The translations under genes and the position numbers were made by a program. A DNA stretch of 46,692 nucleotides from JBBUX01 sp037445775 (GTDB lineage: Bacteria; Actinomycetota; Coriobacteriia; Anaerosomatales; PHET01), in NCBI GenBank assembly GCA_037445775.1, contig JBBIJX010000008.1, positions 1-46,692 on the forward strand, in the 5' to 3' direction. The notes beneath the pieces are model-generated. The model saw only the letters and a list, made by a program, of their open reading frames with translations, was not told the DNA's origin and did no database searches. The first letter of the stretch is position 1. Every line of letters begins with the position of its first letter. Shown here piece after piece: positions 1 to 7,845 of this stretch.

Positions 1-533
1 ACCCCGGCATGTCGCCCGTCGCTCACATCGACATGGAGACGCCGCCGTTCCGCCTGATGCGCGACCCGTTCGTTCTGAAGAGCAACTTCATCAGCTACGC
101 CGCTCATGCCAGTTGGCAGGAGGAGGTCGCCGCAGCCGCCATCCGCTCGAAGGAGCACCTGCTCAAGTACCTCGGTAGCTTCATAGAGCAGGATCGTCCG
201 GAGGCGCCGATCCAGATCGTGGCGTCAGGCACGGCCGCCGCTCAGTCGCGCGAAGCCATTCGGCTCCTTCGTGAGGACGGCGTCGATGTGGGCCTGGTGA
301 AGATCAACACGATCAGGCCGTTCCCCGCCGCGGAGATCCGCGAGGCCCTCTCCTCTGCCGAGAAGATCGTCATCCCCGAGTTCAACCGTCCGGGCTGGCT
401 TGCTCGCGAAGTGGCTGCGGCGATTCCGAACAACGACCGGATTCACCCGGGTCCGCGCGTGTACGGCGGCATGACCATGCCCCCCGACGTGATCGTCGAC
501 GTCGTCAAGAACGGTACTTTCATCGGGGTCTGA
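1..533 (+). CDS. 2-oxoacid:ferredoxin oxidoreductase, alpha subunit (3' part)
   Basis: This is the C-terminal part of the alpha subunit of a thiamine-diphosphate 2-oxoacid:acceptor oxidoreductase, the class that decarboxylates pyruvate, 2-oxoglutarate or branched 2-oxoacids to an acyl-CoA and passes electrons to ferredoxin. The frame is open to the left edge, so the true start and the N-terminal pyrimidine-binding domain lie outside. The visible 176 or so residues contain the domain II/transketolase-C-like fold typical of the subunit end (IVASGTAAAQSREAIRLL, then VGLVKINTIRPFP). Beta, gamma and ferredoxin subunits follow directly, which confirms the family. The ATG at 9 is an internal methionine, not the start. 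The substrate cannot be told from this fragment; Vor- and Kor-type enzymes both fit. Confidence 0.88.
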   Translation, partial: PGMSPVAHIDMETPPFRLMRDPFVLKSNFISYAAHASWQEEVAAAAIRSKEHLLKYLGSFIEQDRPEAPIQIVASGTAAAQSREAIRLLREDGVDVGLVKINTIRPFPAAEIREALSSAEKIVIPEFNRPGWLAREVAAAIPNNDRIHPGPRVYGGMTMPPDVIVDVVKNGTFIGV

Positions 534-561
534 CGGCCCGCCATCTGAAAGGAGGCCTAGC

Positions 562-1443
562 ATGTCGCTCGACATCACGCGCATCAACCCGCACTTCGAA
601 GACGTCATGCCTGACGAGTACAGGGAGCTGGTCTCGAACGGCCCGTTCGGTGGCGGCAAGACCATCGGCGACCTCGGTACCTTCAAGGAGTTGGTGGAGG
701 AGCATCCGCTGTGCGCGGGCTGTAACCTCGCCCTCGCCTTCAGACTGCTCATGGCGTCGCTGCCCAAGCCGGAGGACTCGGTCATCGTAGGGACCACCGG
801 CTGCAACAGCCTGGCGTTCACGCAGTTGGCCCTGCACAACGTCCACTCGTTGTTCGGCAACCAGAACGCTGTCGCCTCCGGCCTCAAGCGCGCGCTGGAG
901 TTGCGCTTTCCGGACAAGGTCAAAGACGTCATCGTCATGGCTGGAGACGGTGGAACGGTCGACATCGGGCTCGACATGACGCTTCATTCGTGGTTCCGGC
1001 GCGAGAAGATCACCACTGTCATGTTCGACAACGAGCTGTACGCCAACACGGGCGGGCAGGAGAGCGGCATGAGCATGAAAGGCGCCGTGCTCAACATGGC
1101 GCCGCTCGGCAAGAAGTTCGAGAAGGTGCAGATGGCTGAGCTCGCCCGCACCTCGGGATGCGACTACGTCGCGGTCGTCTCGACCGCGCGCCCCCGCCAG
1201 ATCGGGAAGAGCTTCGAGAAGGCCGTGCTCATCTCCCGCGAGGTGGGTCCTACCTTCGTGCAGATCCACACGCCGTGTCCGACTAACATGAAGCTCAAGT
1301 CGCATGAGGGCATCCTCGCCGCAAAGGAGCGCCTGAAGACCGACTACGCCTTCCAGGAGTTCGTGTCGGATGCCGGCAAGGAGTATCTGGCGTCGCTCGA
1401 GACGGAGCAGGCACAGCCGGCGTGCGAGGAGGTGGCCAAGTGA
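562..1443 (+). CDS. 2-oxoacid:ferredoxin oxidoreductase, beta subunit
   Basis: This is the TPP-binding beta subunit (293 residues, normal length) of the same complex. The GDGGTVDIG motif near residue 128, followed about 25 residues later by FDNELYANTGGQ, is the GDG...N diphosphate/Mg-binding signature. Cysteines in HPLCAGCNLA (around 51 and 54) and GTTGCNS are at the positions that ligate the proximal 4Fe-4S cluster in this family. The start is fixed by AAAGGAGG at 548-555, seven bases upstream of ATG. The gene lies 28 bp after the alpha subunit and overlaps the gamma start by 4 bp. It acts in the cytoplasm. Confidence 0.93.
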   Translation: MSLDITRINPHFEDVMPDEYRELVSNGPFGGGKTIGDLGTFKELVEEHPLCAGCNLALAFRLLMASLPKPEDSVIVGTTGCNSLAFTQLALHNVHSLFGNQNAVASGLKRALELRFPDKVKDVIVMAGDGGTVDIGLDMTLHSWFRREKITTVMFDNELYANTGGQESGMSMKGAVLNMAPLGKKFEKVQMAELARTSGCDYVAVVSTARPRQIGKSFEKAVLISREVGPTFVQIHTPCPTNMKLKSHEGILAAKERLKTDYAFQEFVSDAGKEYLASLETEQAQPACEEVAK

Positions 1444-2120
1444 CGAAGCACTACGTTCGGATGTCCGGTCTTGGCGGACAGGGTGTGGTCACCGCCGCAC
1501 AGATCCTTGGCAACGCGGCGGTCAAGGATGGCAAGAACGCCGTTGGCAACCCGTTCTTCGGCGCCGAGAAGAGGCTGGCTCCGGCTGAGAGTTACGTTCG
1601 GATCTCCGACGAGGCCATCTATGACGCCGGCGAGATCGTGTATCCCAGCGTTATCATGGTCTACCACTCCGACGTCATCACCATGGGCAAGTCCTATACG
1701 ATGCCGTTCTTCTCGGGTATCCAGCAGGGCGGCGTTCTCATCGTGAACTCCGCCTTCCCGATGGAGTTCATCCCCGAGGACGTGGAGAGGCTGCACGAAC
1801 TCGGGGTCACGGTGCACTTCGTCCCCGCGACCGAGATCTCGCGCACAGAGACCGGGACCGAGCTGTCGACCAACATAGCCATGCTCGGTGCTTTGGTCGG
1901 TCTGACCGGAGTGGTTACGTACGAATCGCTCGACGAAGCGCTCAAGGAGCGGTTCGGCGGCAAGGCGAAGTTCGTCGCCTCGGGTACCACGGCTGTGCTC
2001 GACGACGCCGTCAGAAAGCAGTACGGCAAGGCTGAGAAGCTGATAGCAGCGAACTCGGCGGTCCTGAAGACTTCATTCGATCAGGCGGTGGCTGCGGCCG
2101 GTGCCGGCGTCGAAGTATAG
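1440..2120 (+). CDS. 2-oxoacid:ferredoxin oxidoreductase, gamma subunit
   Basis: This is the gamma subunit (about 226 residues), carrying the GLGGQGV motif near the N-terminus that is diagnostic of the pyruvate/ketoisovalerate oxidoreductase gamma domain. The start chosen is GTG at 1440, which overlaps the beta stop as GTGA and has GAGGAGG at 1426-1432 as ribosome site. The upstream GTG at 1422 would read through that site and has no ribosome site of its own. The gene is translationally coupled to beta. The subunit completes the CoA-binding and structural part of the complex. Confidence 0.92.
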   Translation: MTKHYVRMSGLGGQGVVTAAQILGNAAVKDGKNAVGNPFFGAEKRLAPAESYVRISDEAIYDAGEIVYPSVIMVYHSDVITMGKSYTMPFFSGIQQGGVLIVNSAFPMEFIPEDVERLHELGVTVHFVPATEISRTETGTELSTNIAMLGALVGLTGVVTYESLDEALKERFGGKAKFVASGTTAVLDDAVRKQYGKAEKLIAANSAVLKTSFDQAVAAAGAGVEV

Positions 2121-2136
2121 GCGGAGGTGAGCCCCG

Positions 2137-2373
2137 GTGTATTACGCAGGTTACGTCAACGAGTCCATCTGCGTGGGCTGCAAGCTGTGTACCCAGGTGT
2201 GCCCGGAACCCAACGCGGTGAGGTTCTTCGCCGATCGCAAGAAATCCTACATCGTGGCGGCGCGCTGTAAGGGCTGCGGTGTGTGCGCGGCCATGTGTCC
2301 CAAGCAGGCGATCGAGATCCGCCAGATCAGCCAGACCGAAGCCGATCAGTGCGAGGTCACCTGCATGGAGTAG
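2137..2373 (+). CDS. 2-oxoacid:ferredoxin oxidoreductase, delta (ferredoxin) subunit
   Basis: This is a 78-residue 2[4Fe-4S] ferredoxin subunit. Two CxxCxxCxxxC(P) motifs are visible: CVGCKLCTQVCPEP near residue 8 and CKGCGVCAAMCPKQ near residue 44. It carries electrons from the TPP site and the internal cluster to the external acceptor. The GTG start has GGAGGTGA at 2123-2130, 6 bases upstream. It is the last gene of the operon: a strong hairpin with a T-rich tail follows at 2404. Order alpha-beta-gamma-delta with four separate subunits is an arrangement often seen in anaerobes. Confidence 0.93.
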   Translation: MYYAGYVNESICVGCKLCTQVCPEPNAVRFFADRKKSYIVAARCKGCGVCAAMCPKQAIEIRQISQTEADQCEVTCME

Positions 2374-2403
2374 CGGCTCCGACGCTGAACTGGTCTACCG
2401 CAG

Positions 2404-2447
2404 CGCTGGTATGTCGGCCTACGAGTCGGCATACCAGCGTTTCTGTT
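2404..2447 (+). terminator. Rho-independent terminator of the oxidoreductase operon
   Basis: A perfect 10-bp stem (CGCTGGTATG at 2404-2413 with CATACCAGCG at 2430-2439) extends inward by five more pairs, including two G-U, leaving a 6-base loop. TTTCTGTT follows on the + strand. There is no T tract on the other strand, so it serves the upstream + operon rather than the converging - strand gene. Confidence 0.8.
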
Positions 2448-2486
2448 CCCGCGGCCGACTTCTTCAGCTGACGAGCTGCGCGCCAA

Positions 2487-2804
2487 CTACCGGAAGTGCT
2501 GGTCTCGCAGTACCTGGACGTCAAAGAAGTGCGTGATCAGGATGACGCCGCGATCCTGCATCGCCTGGATTCCGTGCAGAATCTGCTCGGCTACCTCCGG
2601 ACTGACGATCGTGACGATCTCCACGTTGCGCGAGATGCCGTCAACGTCACTATAGTCACCGCGGCTTCCGTGCCCGCCGCGGCCGACGATGCTGCTATAG
2701 AGCGTGTAACCGCTTGCACCGGATTCGTCCACCAGATCGAGAACCGCGCGACTGAAGCTTTCCTCGACGACGATGCTGATCCGCTTCTTGTTGAAGACCT
2801 CCAT
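2487..2804 (-). CDS. PII-like signalling protein, SbtB-type
   Basis: This is a 105-residue PII-superfamily protein with the short beta-alpha-beta ferredoxin-like fold. RISIVVEESF opens strand 1, a glycine-rich T-loop-like segment follows (GRGGHGSRGDYSD, residues 41-53), and VEIVTIVSPEVAEQILHGIQ forms the second half. It lies directly downstream of an SbtA-family transporter; in cyanobacteria SbtB binds adenine nucleotides and controls SbtA. The tail ends in HFFDVQVL plus seven polar residues and lacks the CGPxGC C-terminal loop of many cyanobacterial SbtB proteins. AAGGAG precedes the ATG. The SbtB role is inferred from neighbourhood and fold; a generic PII-like or DUF3240-type protein is the alternative. 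Confidence 0.75.
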   Translation of the reverse strand: MEVFNKKRISIVVEESFSRAVLDLVDESGASGYTLYSSIVGRGGHGSRGDYSDVDGISRNVEIVTIVSPEVAEQILHGIQAMQDRGVILITHFFDVQVLRDQHFR

Positions 2805-2865
2805 CGAGTGCTCCTTACGACGTCGTGATCACGCGTGACGGCGCCTTCTCGCGCTGTCCTGACGA

Positions 2866-3873
2866 CTAGCCCCCGATACGCTGGGCGATAGCATAGTAGA
2901 TTGGAATCCCGAATACGATGTTGAACGGGAACGTCAGCGCCACCGCCGCCGTCAGTGACAGTGACGGGTTCGCCTCGGGAACGGCTGATCGCATTGCGGC
3001 GGGAGCCGAGACGTACGAAGCACTCGCCGCGAAGACGCCGAGCATGGTCGCACCTCCCACGGAGAGTCCCGCCGCCAGGCCGAGCGCCACGCCGGCCGAA
3101 CCGTGTACAAGGGGCATGGTCAATGCGTATGCGACGAGGCGTGCACCCACGGTCCGCCACTCGTGGAGTCTTCCGGCAGCGACGATACCCATGTCGAGCA
3201 TGAACAGGCACAGGATGCCCCGGAACATGTCGCCGAAGAAAGGCATGATCTGTTCGGTGCCTGCTTCGCCGCCGATGTAGCCGATCACGAGTCCGGCGAT
3301 CAGGACGAGGACCGATTTCCCGCGGACGCCGTCCGCTAGGGTGGATAGTAGATTCACGCTCGTGCCCGGTGATTCTGCTCGGGATCGGTCGAGTATCGAA
3401 CGCGTGAGGACTATCGCGGTGAGGATCGCGAAGCTATCCATGAACGGATAGAGCGCAGGCATGAACGACTCGTACTTGATGCCTATGCGGTCGAGGTAGG
3501 CGAACCCCATGACCATGGTCACCGCGCTGACGGCACCGTAGTGACCGGCTATCGAGCCTGCGTTGGCGGGGTCAAACTTCAGCCGTCGCAGCACGAAGAA
3601 CCCGGCCAGCACGATCGAGATCCCGAGTGCGGCAGCCGCAAGTGCGGGCAACAGGGCCTCCGTAAGGCTCACGCTGCTGAGTCCTACTCCGCCCCTCAGG
3701 CCTATAGCGGATAGCAGGAAGATCATCATCGCGGTGCTCATCGCCTCGGGAATCTTGAGGTCTGACCTGACCAATGCGGCAAGCATCCCGACTGCGAAAA
3801 ACATGATCTGTGGCGTGGTTATCTGGGTGATGATCTCCGAAAGTGCCATTGCCAACCGTTCTTCTTGTGTCAC
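2866..3873 (-). CDS. Sodium-dependent bicarbonate transporter, SbtA family
   Basis: This is a 335-residue integral membrane protein with about ten hydrophobic helices in two halves, matching the SbtA/DUF897 family, which takes up bicarbonate with Na+. Family-like segments include DLKIPEAMSTAMMIFLLSAIG in the first half, GSIAGHYGAVSAVT, and MPALYPFMDSF at the half boundary. The central cytoplasmic loop (around residues 160-185) is short. The GTG at 3873 is the longest start; ATG at 3849 (MALSEIITQ) is an equally possible start with only a weak ribosome site. The gene is read with the PII-like gene 61 bp downstream, from a promoter at 3921-3949. In an anaerobe it could supply bicarbonate for carboxylating enzymes; substrate is inferred, not shown. 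Confidence 0.82.
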   Translation of the reverse strand: MTQEERLAMALSEIITQITTPQIMFFAVGMLAALVRSDLKIPEAMSTAMMIFLLSAIGLRGGVGLSSVSLTEALLPALAAAALGISIVLAGFFVLRRLKFDPANAGSIAGHYGAVSAVTMVMGFAYLDRIGIKYESFMPALYPFMDSFAILTAIVLTRSILDRSRAESPGTSVNLLSTLADGVRGKSVLVLIAGLVIGYIGGEAGTEQIMPFFGDMFRGILCLFMLDMGIVAAGRLHEWRTVGARLVAYALTMPLVHGSAGVALGLAAGLSVGGATMLGVFAASASYVSAPAAMRSAVPEANPSLSLTAAVALTFPFNIVFGIPIYYAIAQRIGG

Positions 3874-3920
3874 GGCAAGTAGCTCGAAAGCAACCGGTGA
3901 CTGCTCATCATTGAAGAGTG

Positions 3921-3949
3921 AAGATACGGTGAAACAGGGTGCTGTTCAA
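3921..3949 (-). promoter_or_regulatory. Promoter for the sbtA-sbtB-like pair
   Basis: On the - strand, TTGAAC (3949-3944) and TATCTT (3926-3921) are separated by exactly 17 bp. The expected transcription start is about 40 bases before the GTG at 3873. It is the best-matching sigma-70-type promoter seen in the window. Confidence 0.5.
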
Positions 3950-4062
3950 TAGGTATGGGCGCTTCAAACGAATCATTCGCTCAGGTACCATCGATTCTGA
4001 GACATCACGGGTAGGACGCCCGCTCCCCGACAAGCTCCGGACTGTACTCTTCGGGCATTGGG

Positions 4063-4932
4063 ATGATGATCGAAGGCTTGACTCCCACACGAGGCGCATA
4101 CGTAGGCGAACGCATCGCGCTTCTCACCCAGCACGGCAAGGAGCGTGTCATCACGCCCGCGCTCGAACAGGCGCTCGGCTGCTCCGTCGAGCTCGTTTCC
4201 GGCTACGACACCGACCAACTGGGAACCTTCACGCGCGAGACGCCGCGCCATGGTAGCCAGCTGGACGCGGCGACACGCAAGGCCCGCATCGGACTGACTC
4301 TTGCCCGCGTTTCGGCCGGGGTCGCGAGCGAAGGCTCGTTCGACCGCGACCCGTTCACGGGCTTGCTTCCTTGGAACGTCGAGATCGTAGTTCTCGTAGA
4401 CGACGTCCGCGGATACACGCTCGTGGGCTCCGCCCAAGGGGCGGCGAAATCGGGGCACTTACGTGCGGGCGAATGGGAGGCGGCCGAGCGGTTCGCCCGG
4501 GAGTCGGGCTTCCCGGAGCACGGACTCGTCATACGGCCCGACAGCGTCGATGACAGGCGCATCATCAAGGGTCTCGACACGTGGGAGTCCTACGCTGAGG
4601 CATTCTCACGGTCAAAAGCGCTCGCCGCGAACGGGAACGTATTCATCGAGGTCGACCTGCGCGCGCACGCCAACCCCACCAGGATGGAGCTGATCCGGCT
4701 CGCGGCTGAGGACCTCGCGCGCAAGCTACGCTCTCTGTGTCCGTCGTGCGAAGCCCCCGGCTACTGGGTGATCGAGCGCCGGGCTGGACTTCCGTGCGCC
4801 TCGTGCGGGCTCCCCACTCGTGAGGCGTTGTCCGAGATCTGGGGCTGCCCGAGCTGCGGGATGCGCGAGAGCCTCGAAGTAAGCCGCGGCGAGCCGGCTG
4901 ATCCCGGCCGGTGCGACTTCTGCAACCCATGA
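4063..4932 (+). CDS. DUF6671-like protein with C-terminal zinc ribbons
   Basis: This 289-residue cytoplasmic protein resembles the uncharacterised DUF6671 family. Supporting segments are the N-terminal GERIALLTQHGKERVI, then DTDQLGTFTRE and ASEGSFDRDP, where the family has conserved acidic and glycine residues. The last 60 residues carry four CxxC pairs (CPSC, CASC, CPSC, CDFC), likely two structural zinc sites. No reaction is known. Two adjacent ATGs (4063, 4066) are possible starts; neither has a clear ribosome site. It lies divergent from the sbtA-like gene and alone between two intergenic regions. Function unknown. Confidence 0.72.
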   Translation: MMIEGLTPTRGAYVGERIALLTQHGKERVITPALEQALGCSVELVSGYDTDQLGTFTRETPRHGSQLDAATRKARIGLTLARVSAGVASEGSFDRDPFTGLLPWNVEIVVLVDDVRGYTLVGSAQGAAKSGHLRAGEWEAAERFARESGFPEHGLVIRPDSVDDRRIIKGLDTWESYAEAFSRSKALAANGNVFIEVDLRAHANPTRMELIRLAAEDLARKLRSLCPSCEAPGYWVIERRAGLPCASCGLPTREALSEIWGCPSCGMRESLEVSRGEPADPGRCDFCNP

Positions 4933-4979
4933 TTCCGTCGTCCCAGCCCTTCTGGCACAACCGTGCCGAGTGTGGCTGA

Positions 4980-5007
4980 TTGAAAAGACCGCACGACGGC
5001 AAAGAAT
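4980..5007 (+). promoter_or_regulatory. Possible promoter upstream of the membrane HD-GYP gene
   Basis: TTGAAA (4980-4985) and AAGAAT (5002-5007) are spaced by 16 bp. Transcription from here would start near 5014, just before the large hairpin at 5018-5076, making that hairpin part of the 5' leader. The -10 box is only a 4/6 match. Confidence 0.35.
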
Positions 5008-5017
5008 GTGCTGGGGA

Positions 5018-5076
5018 CGTGTGCAGCACGAAGCGTCCACCTGACGAAAGGTGAGAGCGCCTTCGTGCTGCACGCG
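5018..5076 (+). promoter_or_regulatory. Long structured hairpin in the leader of the HD-GYP gene
   Basis: A perfect 13-bp arm pair (GTGCAGCACGAAG at 5021-5033 and its complement at 5061-5073) extends outward by three pairs, one G-U, to a 16-bp stem. Inside is a second hairpin, CACCT (5038-5042) with AGGTG (5049-5053), loop of six. No T tract follows, so it is not a normal terminator. The region 4933-5180 also has a small GGCAC/GTGCC hairpin just after the DUF6671 stop. No match to the c-di-GMP (GEMM) riboswitch core was seen. It could be an RNA leader or a palindromic protein-binding site. Confidence 0.5.
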
Positions 5077-5180
5077 CGGGTGCGGGTTCGCCGGTCTGCC
5101 GTTCGCGCCCGTGTGTGTCGTACCTGGTGTACCGCGACGGAGATGAGGTAGGTCGCGACCGCTGTGGTCGCGCACATCGT

Positions 5181-7739
5181 ATGCGCACACGCTCATTGTT
5201 CAGTGCCCGCCTCTACAACCAGATTGTGTATCCGCTGCTTGCGGCGTCGATCGTCGTCGGTATCATCGCGACGATTGTGGCCGTCTACTTCCTCGAAGAG
5301 CTCACAAACGAATGGGTCATGTCGCACGCGGCGAACTCGACCGAGAACCTCGCTCATCGCTACCGGAGCCATGCCGAGCAGATGCTCCGGGAGGCCAGGT
5401 TCGCCGCTGACGAGGGTGAGTTGACGGAGGCCATGCTCGCGGGTGACTTCGACGCGGCGCAGCGGCAGATCGAACAACAGAACCGCTCGCTCGGGTTCGA
5501 CCTGATCATGGTGCGAGATTCAACAGGTTCTCCCATCGCGCGTACCGGTCCGCTTGCCGCCGCGATCGATCCTGCGGCTCTACCGCCCGTGACCGCCAAG
5601 ACGCAGGCGCGACCACGGGCCGCAGTCGTCCCGTACTCAGCGGGTCATGCACTCGTTGTGGGCTATCCCGTCACAGGTGCCGAGGCCCGCTTGCTGCTCG
5701 GGGAGAAGTTGGACCACGGTTTCCTTCAGTCTCTTGGCGTTGCCGAGGGGACCGCCTACGCACTCTACGACTCGTCACGCCGCCGGATCGCGTTGACCGT
5801 GGGAGGCGGCTTCGACAAGGTCAGCTCAGCGCGGATCGCGGCTTCACTCAACGAGCCGGATCCAACAGTGCGACACGTGCTCGAGGAGACCGACACACAC
5901 CGTCCGGGCCATGGAAGCATTCGCCTTGGGCACGTGCCGTACCAGGTCTGGGCATCGCGGGTCAATCTGCCCGGGAGCGTCGATGCGGCGTCGACCGGGT
6001 ACCTCGTGGGCATCGTGAGCCAGAGGGTCAGCGAGCAGACCGTGCGCACTACGCGCAACCTCATCGCCATGTGGTCGGTGGTGGCGGTCGTTGCGCTCGT
6101 GGGCCTGGGCGGATGGATCGCCCGACGCGTCTCGGATCCGCTCATCGAGCTCGCGGGCGCCGCACGGCGCCTCGCTGACGGCGACTTCAACACCCGTCTC
6201 GAGGTCGCCGGTTCCAACGAAGTGGCCGAGCTCACTACGACGTTCAACGACATGACGTGTTCGCTCAAGGAGCGCTCCGACTCGCTAACGAAGAAGGTGC
6301 TCGAACTCGCGACGCTCTACGAAATGAGCCGCTCCCTCGGTTCGACGCTCGACATGGACGAGCTCCTGGGCTCGGTGCTTGAGTCGGCGCTGCGCATCTT
6401 CGATCTCGACCTCGGCTACATGGTGCTGCGCGACCGGGACTCCGGAGACCTCAGCATCCGCGCTCTGCGCGGGGACCCGGACAAGCGCGCCAACGGCGCG
6501 TTGAGCTCGTCGATGTCGGAGTGGGTCGTCAGAGAGGGCCGTCCGCTCATCTTCAATCCGAATCCAGGTGCGGAGCGGGAGCAGGTCGACTCCGTCACCG
6601 GCGCGCGAGCGGCGCTCTGCGTTCCGCTCGTGTCTAACGAGGGCGCCATCGGGTCGATCACGATCGGGTCGAGCAGGAACGACTATAGATTCTCAAGCGA
6701 CGACGTACGGCTGCTTTCCACCATCGCGAACCACGTCACGATCGCGGTCGGCAACATCGAACTGTTCTCGAGTCTCCAGGAAGCGTATCTGGCGACGGTC
6801 AAGTCGCTCGCGGCGGCGGTCGACGCCAAGGACACGTACACACGCGGTCACTCGGATCGCGTAGCGACCTACGCGACGCTGACGGCTGAGCGGATGGGCC
6901 TGTCTCACGAGCAGCGTGTCGCGCTCGAGATGGCCGCCTACCTGCACGACATCGGCAAGATCGGCGTTCCGGGCGACATCCTCCTCAAGCCCGGCAGGCT
7001 CGACGACAACGAGATGGCGCAGATGCGCCACCATCCGTTGATCGGCGCGAACATCCTGAAGCCCGTCGCTTTCCCCTGGGCCATCACCCCGGTCGTTCGG
7101 CATCATCACGAAGCCTACGACGGCTCAGGCTATCCCGCTGGGCTGAAGGGCGAGGAGATTCCGCTGCTCGCTCGCATCCTGACCGTGGCCGACAGCTTCG
7201 AGGCCATGACCGCCGACCGGCCATACCGCAGAGGCAGGTCGGTCGCCGAGGCCGTCGAGGAGCTCGAGGCTTGCGCCGGTGGACAGTTCGATCCGCGCAT
7301 CGTCTCCATTTTCGTCGAGGTCGTCTCCGGTCTTGATGAGGCCGAGATCGGCGTGCCCGCCATCGTGTCCGACGAGATCGCCCCCGAGGAGGCGCGCGCG
7401 ATCTTCGCGGCGCTCGTGGACGGCCTGTTCGCGAGCTTCCGCAGGCTCGGCGGACCCCGGCTCGCGGCCAACATCGAGAGTGAGGCCGATGCATTCTTCG
7501 AGGCGGAACAGATGCCCTTCCGCATCGTACGCGGCCGGGTGTCGTTCCTGGACGATGCGCCTGCCGTTCTTGACGGCGAGCTTTCGACGATGCGTGCGGC
7601 GCTGAAGCGCATCGATGGCGCGATGGGCAGCGTCTCCGGCCCCGCGCTCGTGGAGCACTTCTACGCGGACGCACTCGACGGACTATCGATGCGGATGCGG
7701 CATCTTGCGCACGACCTCGAGTTCGTCGACGGGGAGTGA
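5181..7739 (+). CDS. Membrane sensor with HAMP, GAF and HD-GYP domains
   Basis: This is a predicted c-di-GMP phosphodiesterase with an extracellular sensor (about 852 residues). TM1 lies near residues 14-37, a periplasm/exterior sensor domain spans about 38-290, TM2 is near 293-313, then HAMP (RRVSDPLIELAGAARRLADG), GAF (about 375-530) and HD-GYP (about 540-710). Catalytic features are intact: LHDIGKIGVP (HD near 588) and HHEAYDGSGYPAGLKGEEIP (GYP near 650). About 130 residues follow the HD-GYP fold with no recognised domain. ATG at 5181, giving a short cytoplasmic tail before TM1, is preferred over GTG at 5115, but neither has a clear ribosome site. A candidate promoter and a large hairpin lie upstream. 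Confidence 0.88.
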   Translation: MRTRSLFSARLYNQIVYPLLAASIVVGIIATIVAVYFLEELTNEWVMSHAANSTENLAHRYRSHAEQMLREARFAADEGELTEAMLAGDFDAAQRQIEQQNRSLGFDLIMVRDSTGSPIARTGPLAAAIDPAALPPVTAKTQARPRAAVVPYSAGHALVVGYPVTGAEARLLLGEKLDHGFLQSLGVAEGTAYALYDSSRRRIALTVGGGFDKVSSARIAASLNEPDPTVRHVLEETDTHRPGHGSIRLGHVPYQVWASRVNLPGSVDAASTGYLVGIVSQRVSEQTVRTTRNLIAMWSVVAVVALVGLGGWIARRVSDPLIELAGAARRLADGDFNTRLEVAGSNEVAELTTTFNDMTCSLKERSDSLTKKVLELATLYEMSRSLGSTLDMDELLGSVLESALRIFDLDLGYMVLRDRDSGDLSIRALRGDPDKRANGALSSSMSEWVVREGRPLIFNPNPGAEREQVDSVTGARAALCVPLVSNEGAIGSITIGSSRNDYRFSSDDVRLLSTIANHVTIAVGNIELFSSLQEAYLATVKSLAAAVDAKDTYTRGHSDRVATYATLTAERMGLSHEQRVALEMAAYLHDIGKIGVPGDILLKPGRLDDNEMAQMRHHPLIGANILKPVAFPWAITPVVRHHHEAYDGSGYPAGLKGEEIPLLARILTVADSFEAMTADRPYRRGRSVAEAVEELEACAGGQFDPRIVSIFVEVVSGLDEAEIGVPAIVSDEIAPEEARAIFAALVDGLFASFRRLGGPRLAANIESEADAFFEAEQMPFRIVRGRVSFLDDAPAVLDGELSTMRAALKRIDGAMGSVSGPALVEHFYADALDGLSMRMRHLAHDLEFVDGE

Positions 7740-7845
7740 GTGCGGCCACGTCACGTGGCGCGCTTCGCGGGGAAACCCTACACTGGCGAGAAACCTTAAG
7801 ATGTGGCGCTGTCCATGTTGTGGGGCGCGTCGCGGGGAGGGTCGT

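Noticed and set aside
225..1305. Long reverse-strand open frames opposite the oxidoreductase genes
   Set aside because: They mirror GC-rich codon bias of the real + strand genes, lack ribosome sites and have biased, low-complexity products.
4933..5180. c-di-GMP riboswitch upstream of the HD-GYP gene
   Set aside because: The GEMM core sequences and receptor-loop motif were not found; only simple stems are visible.
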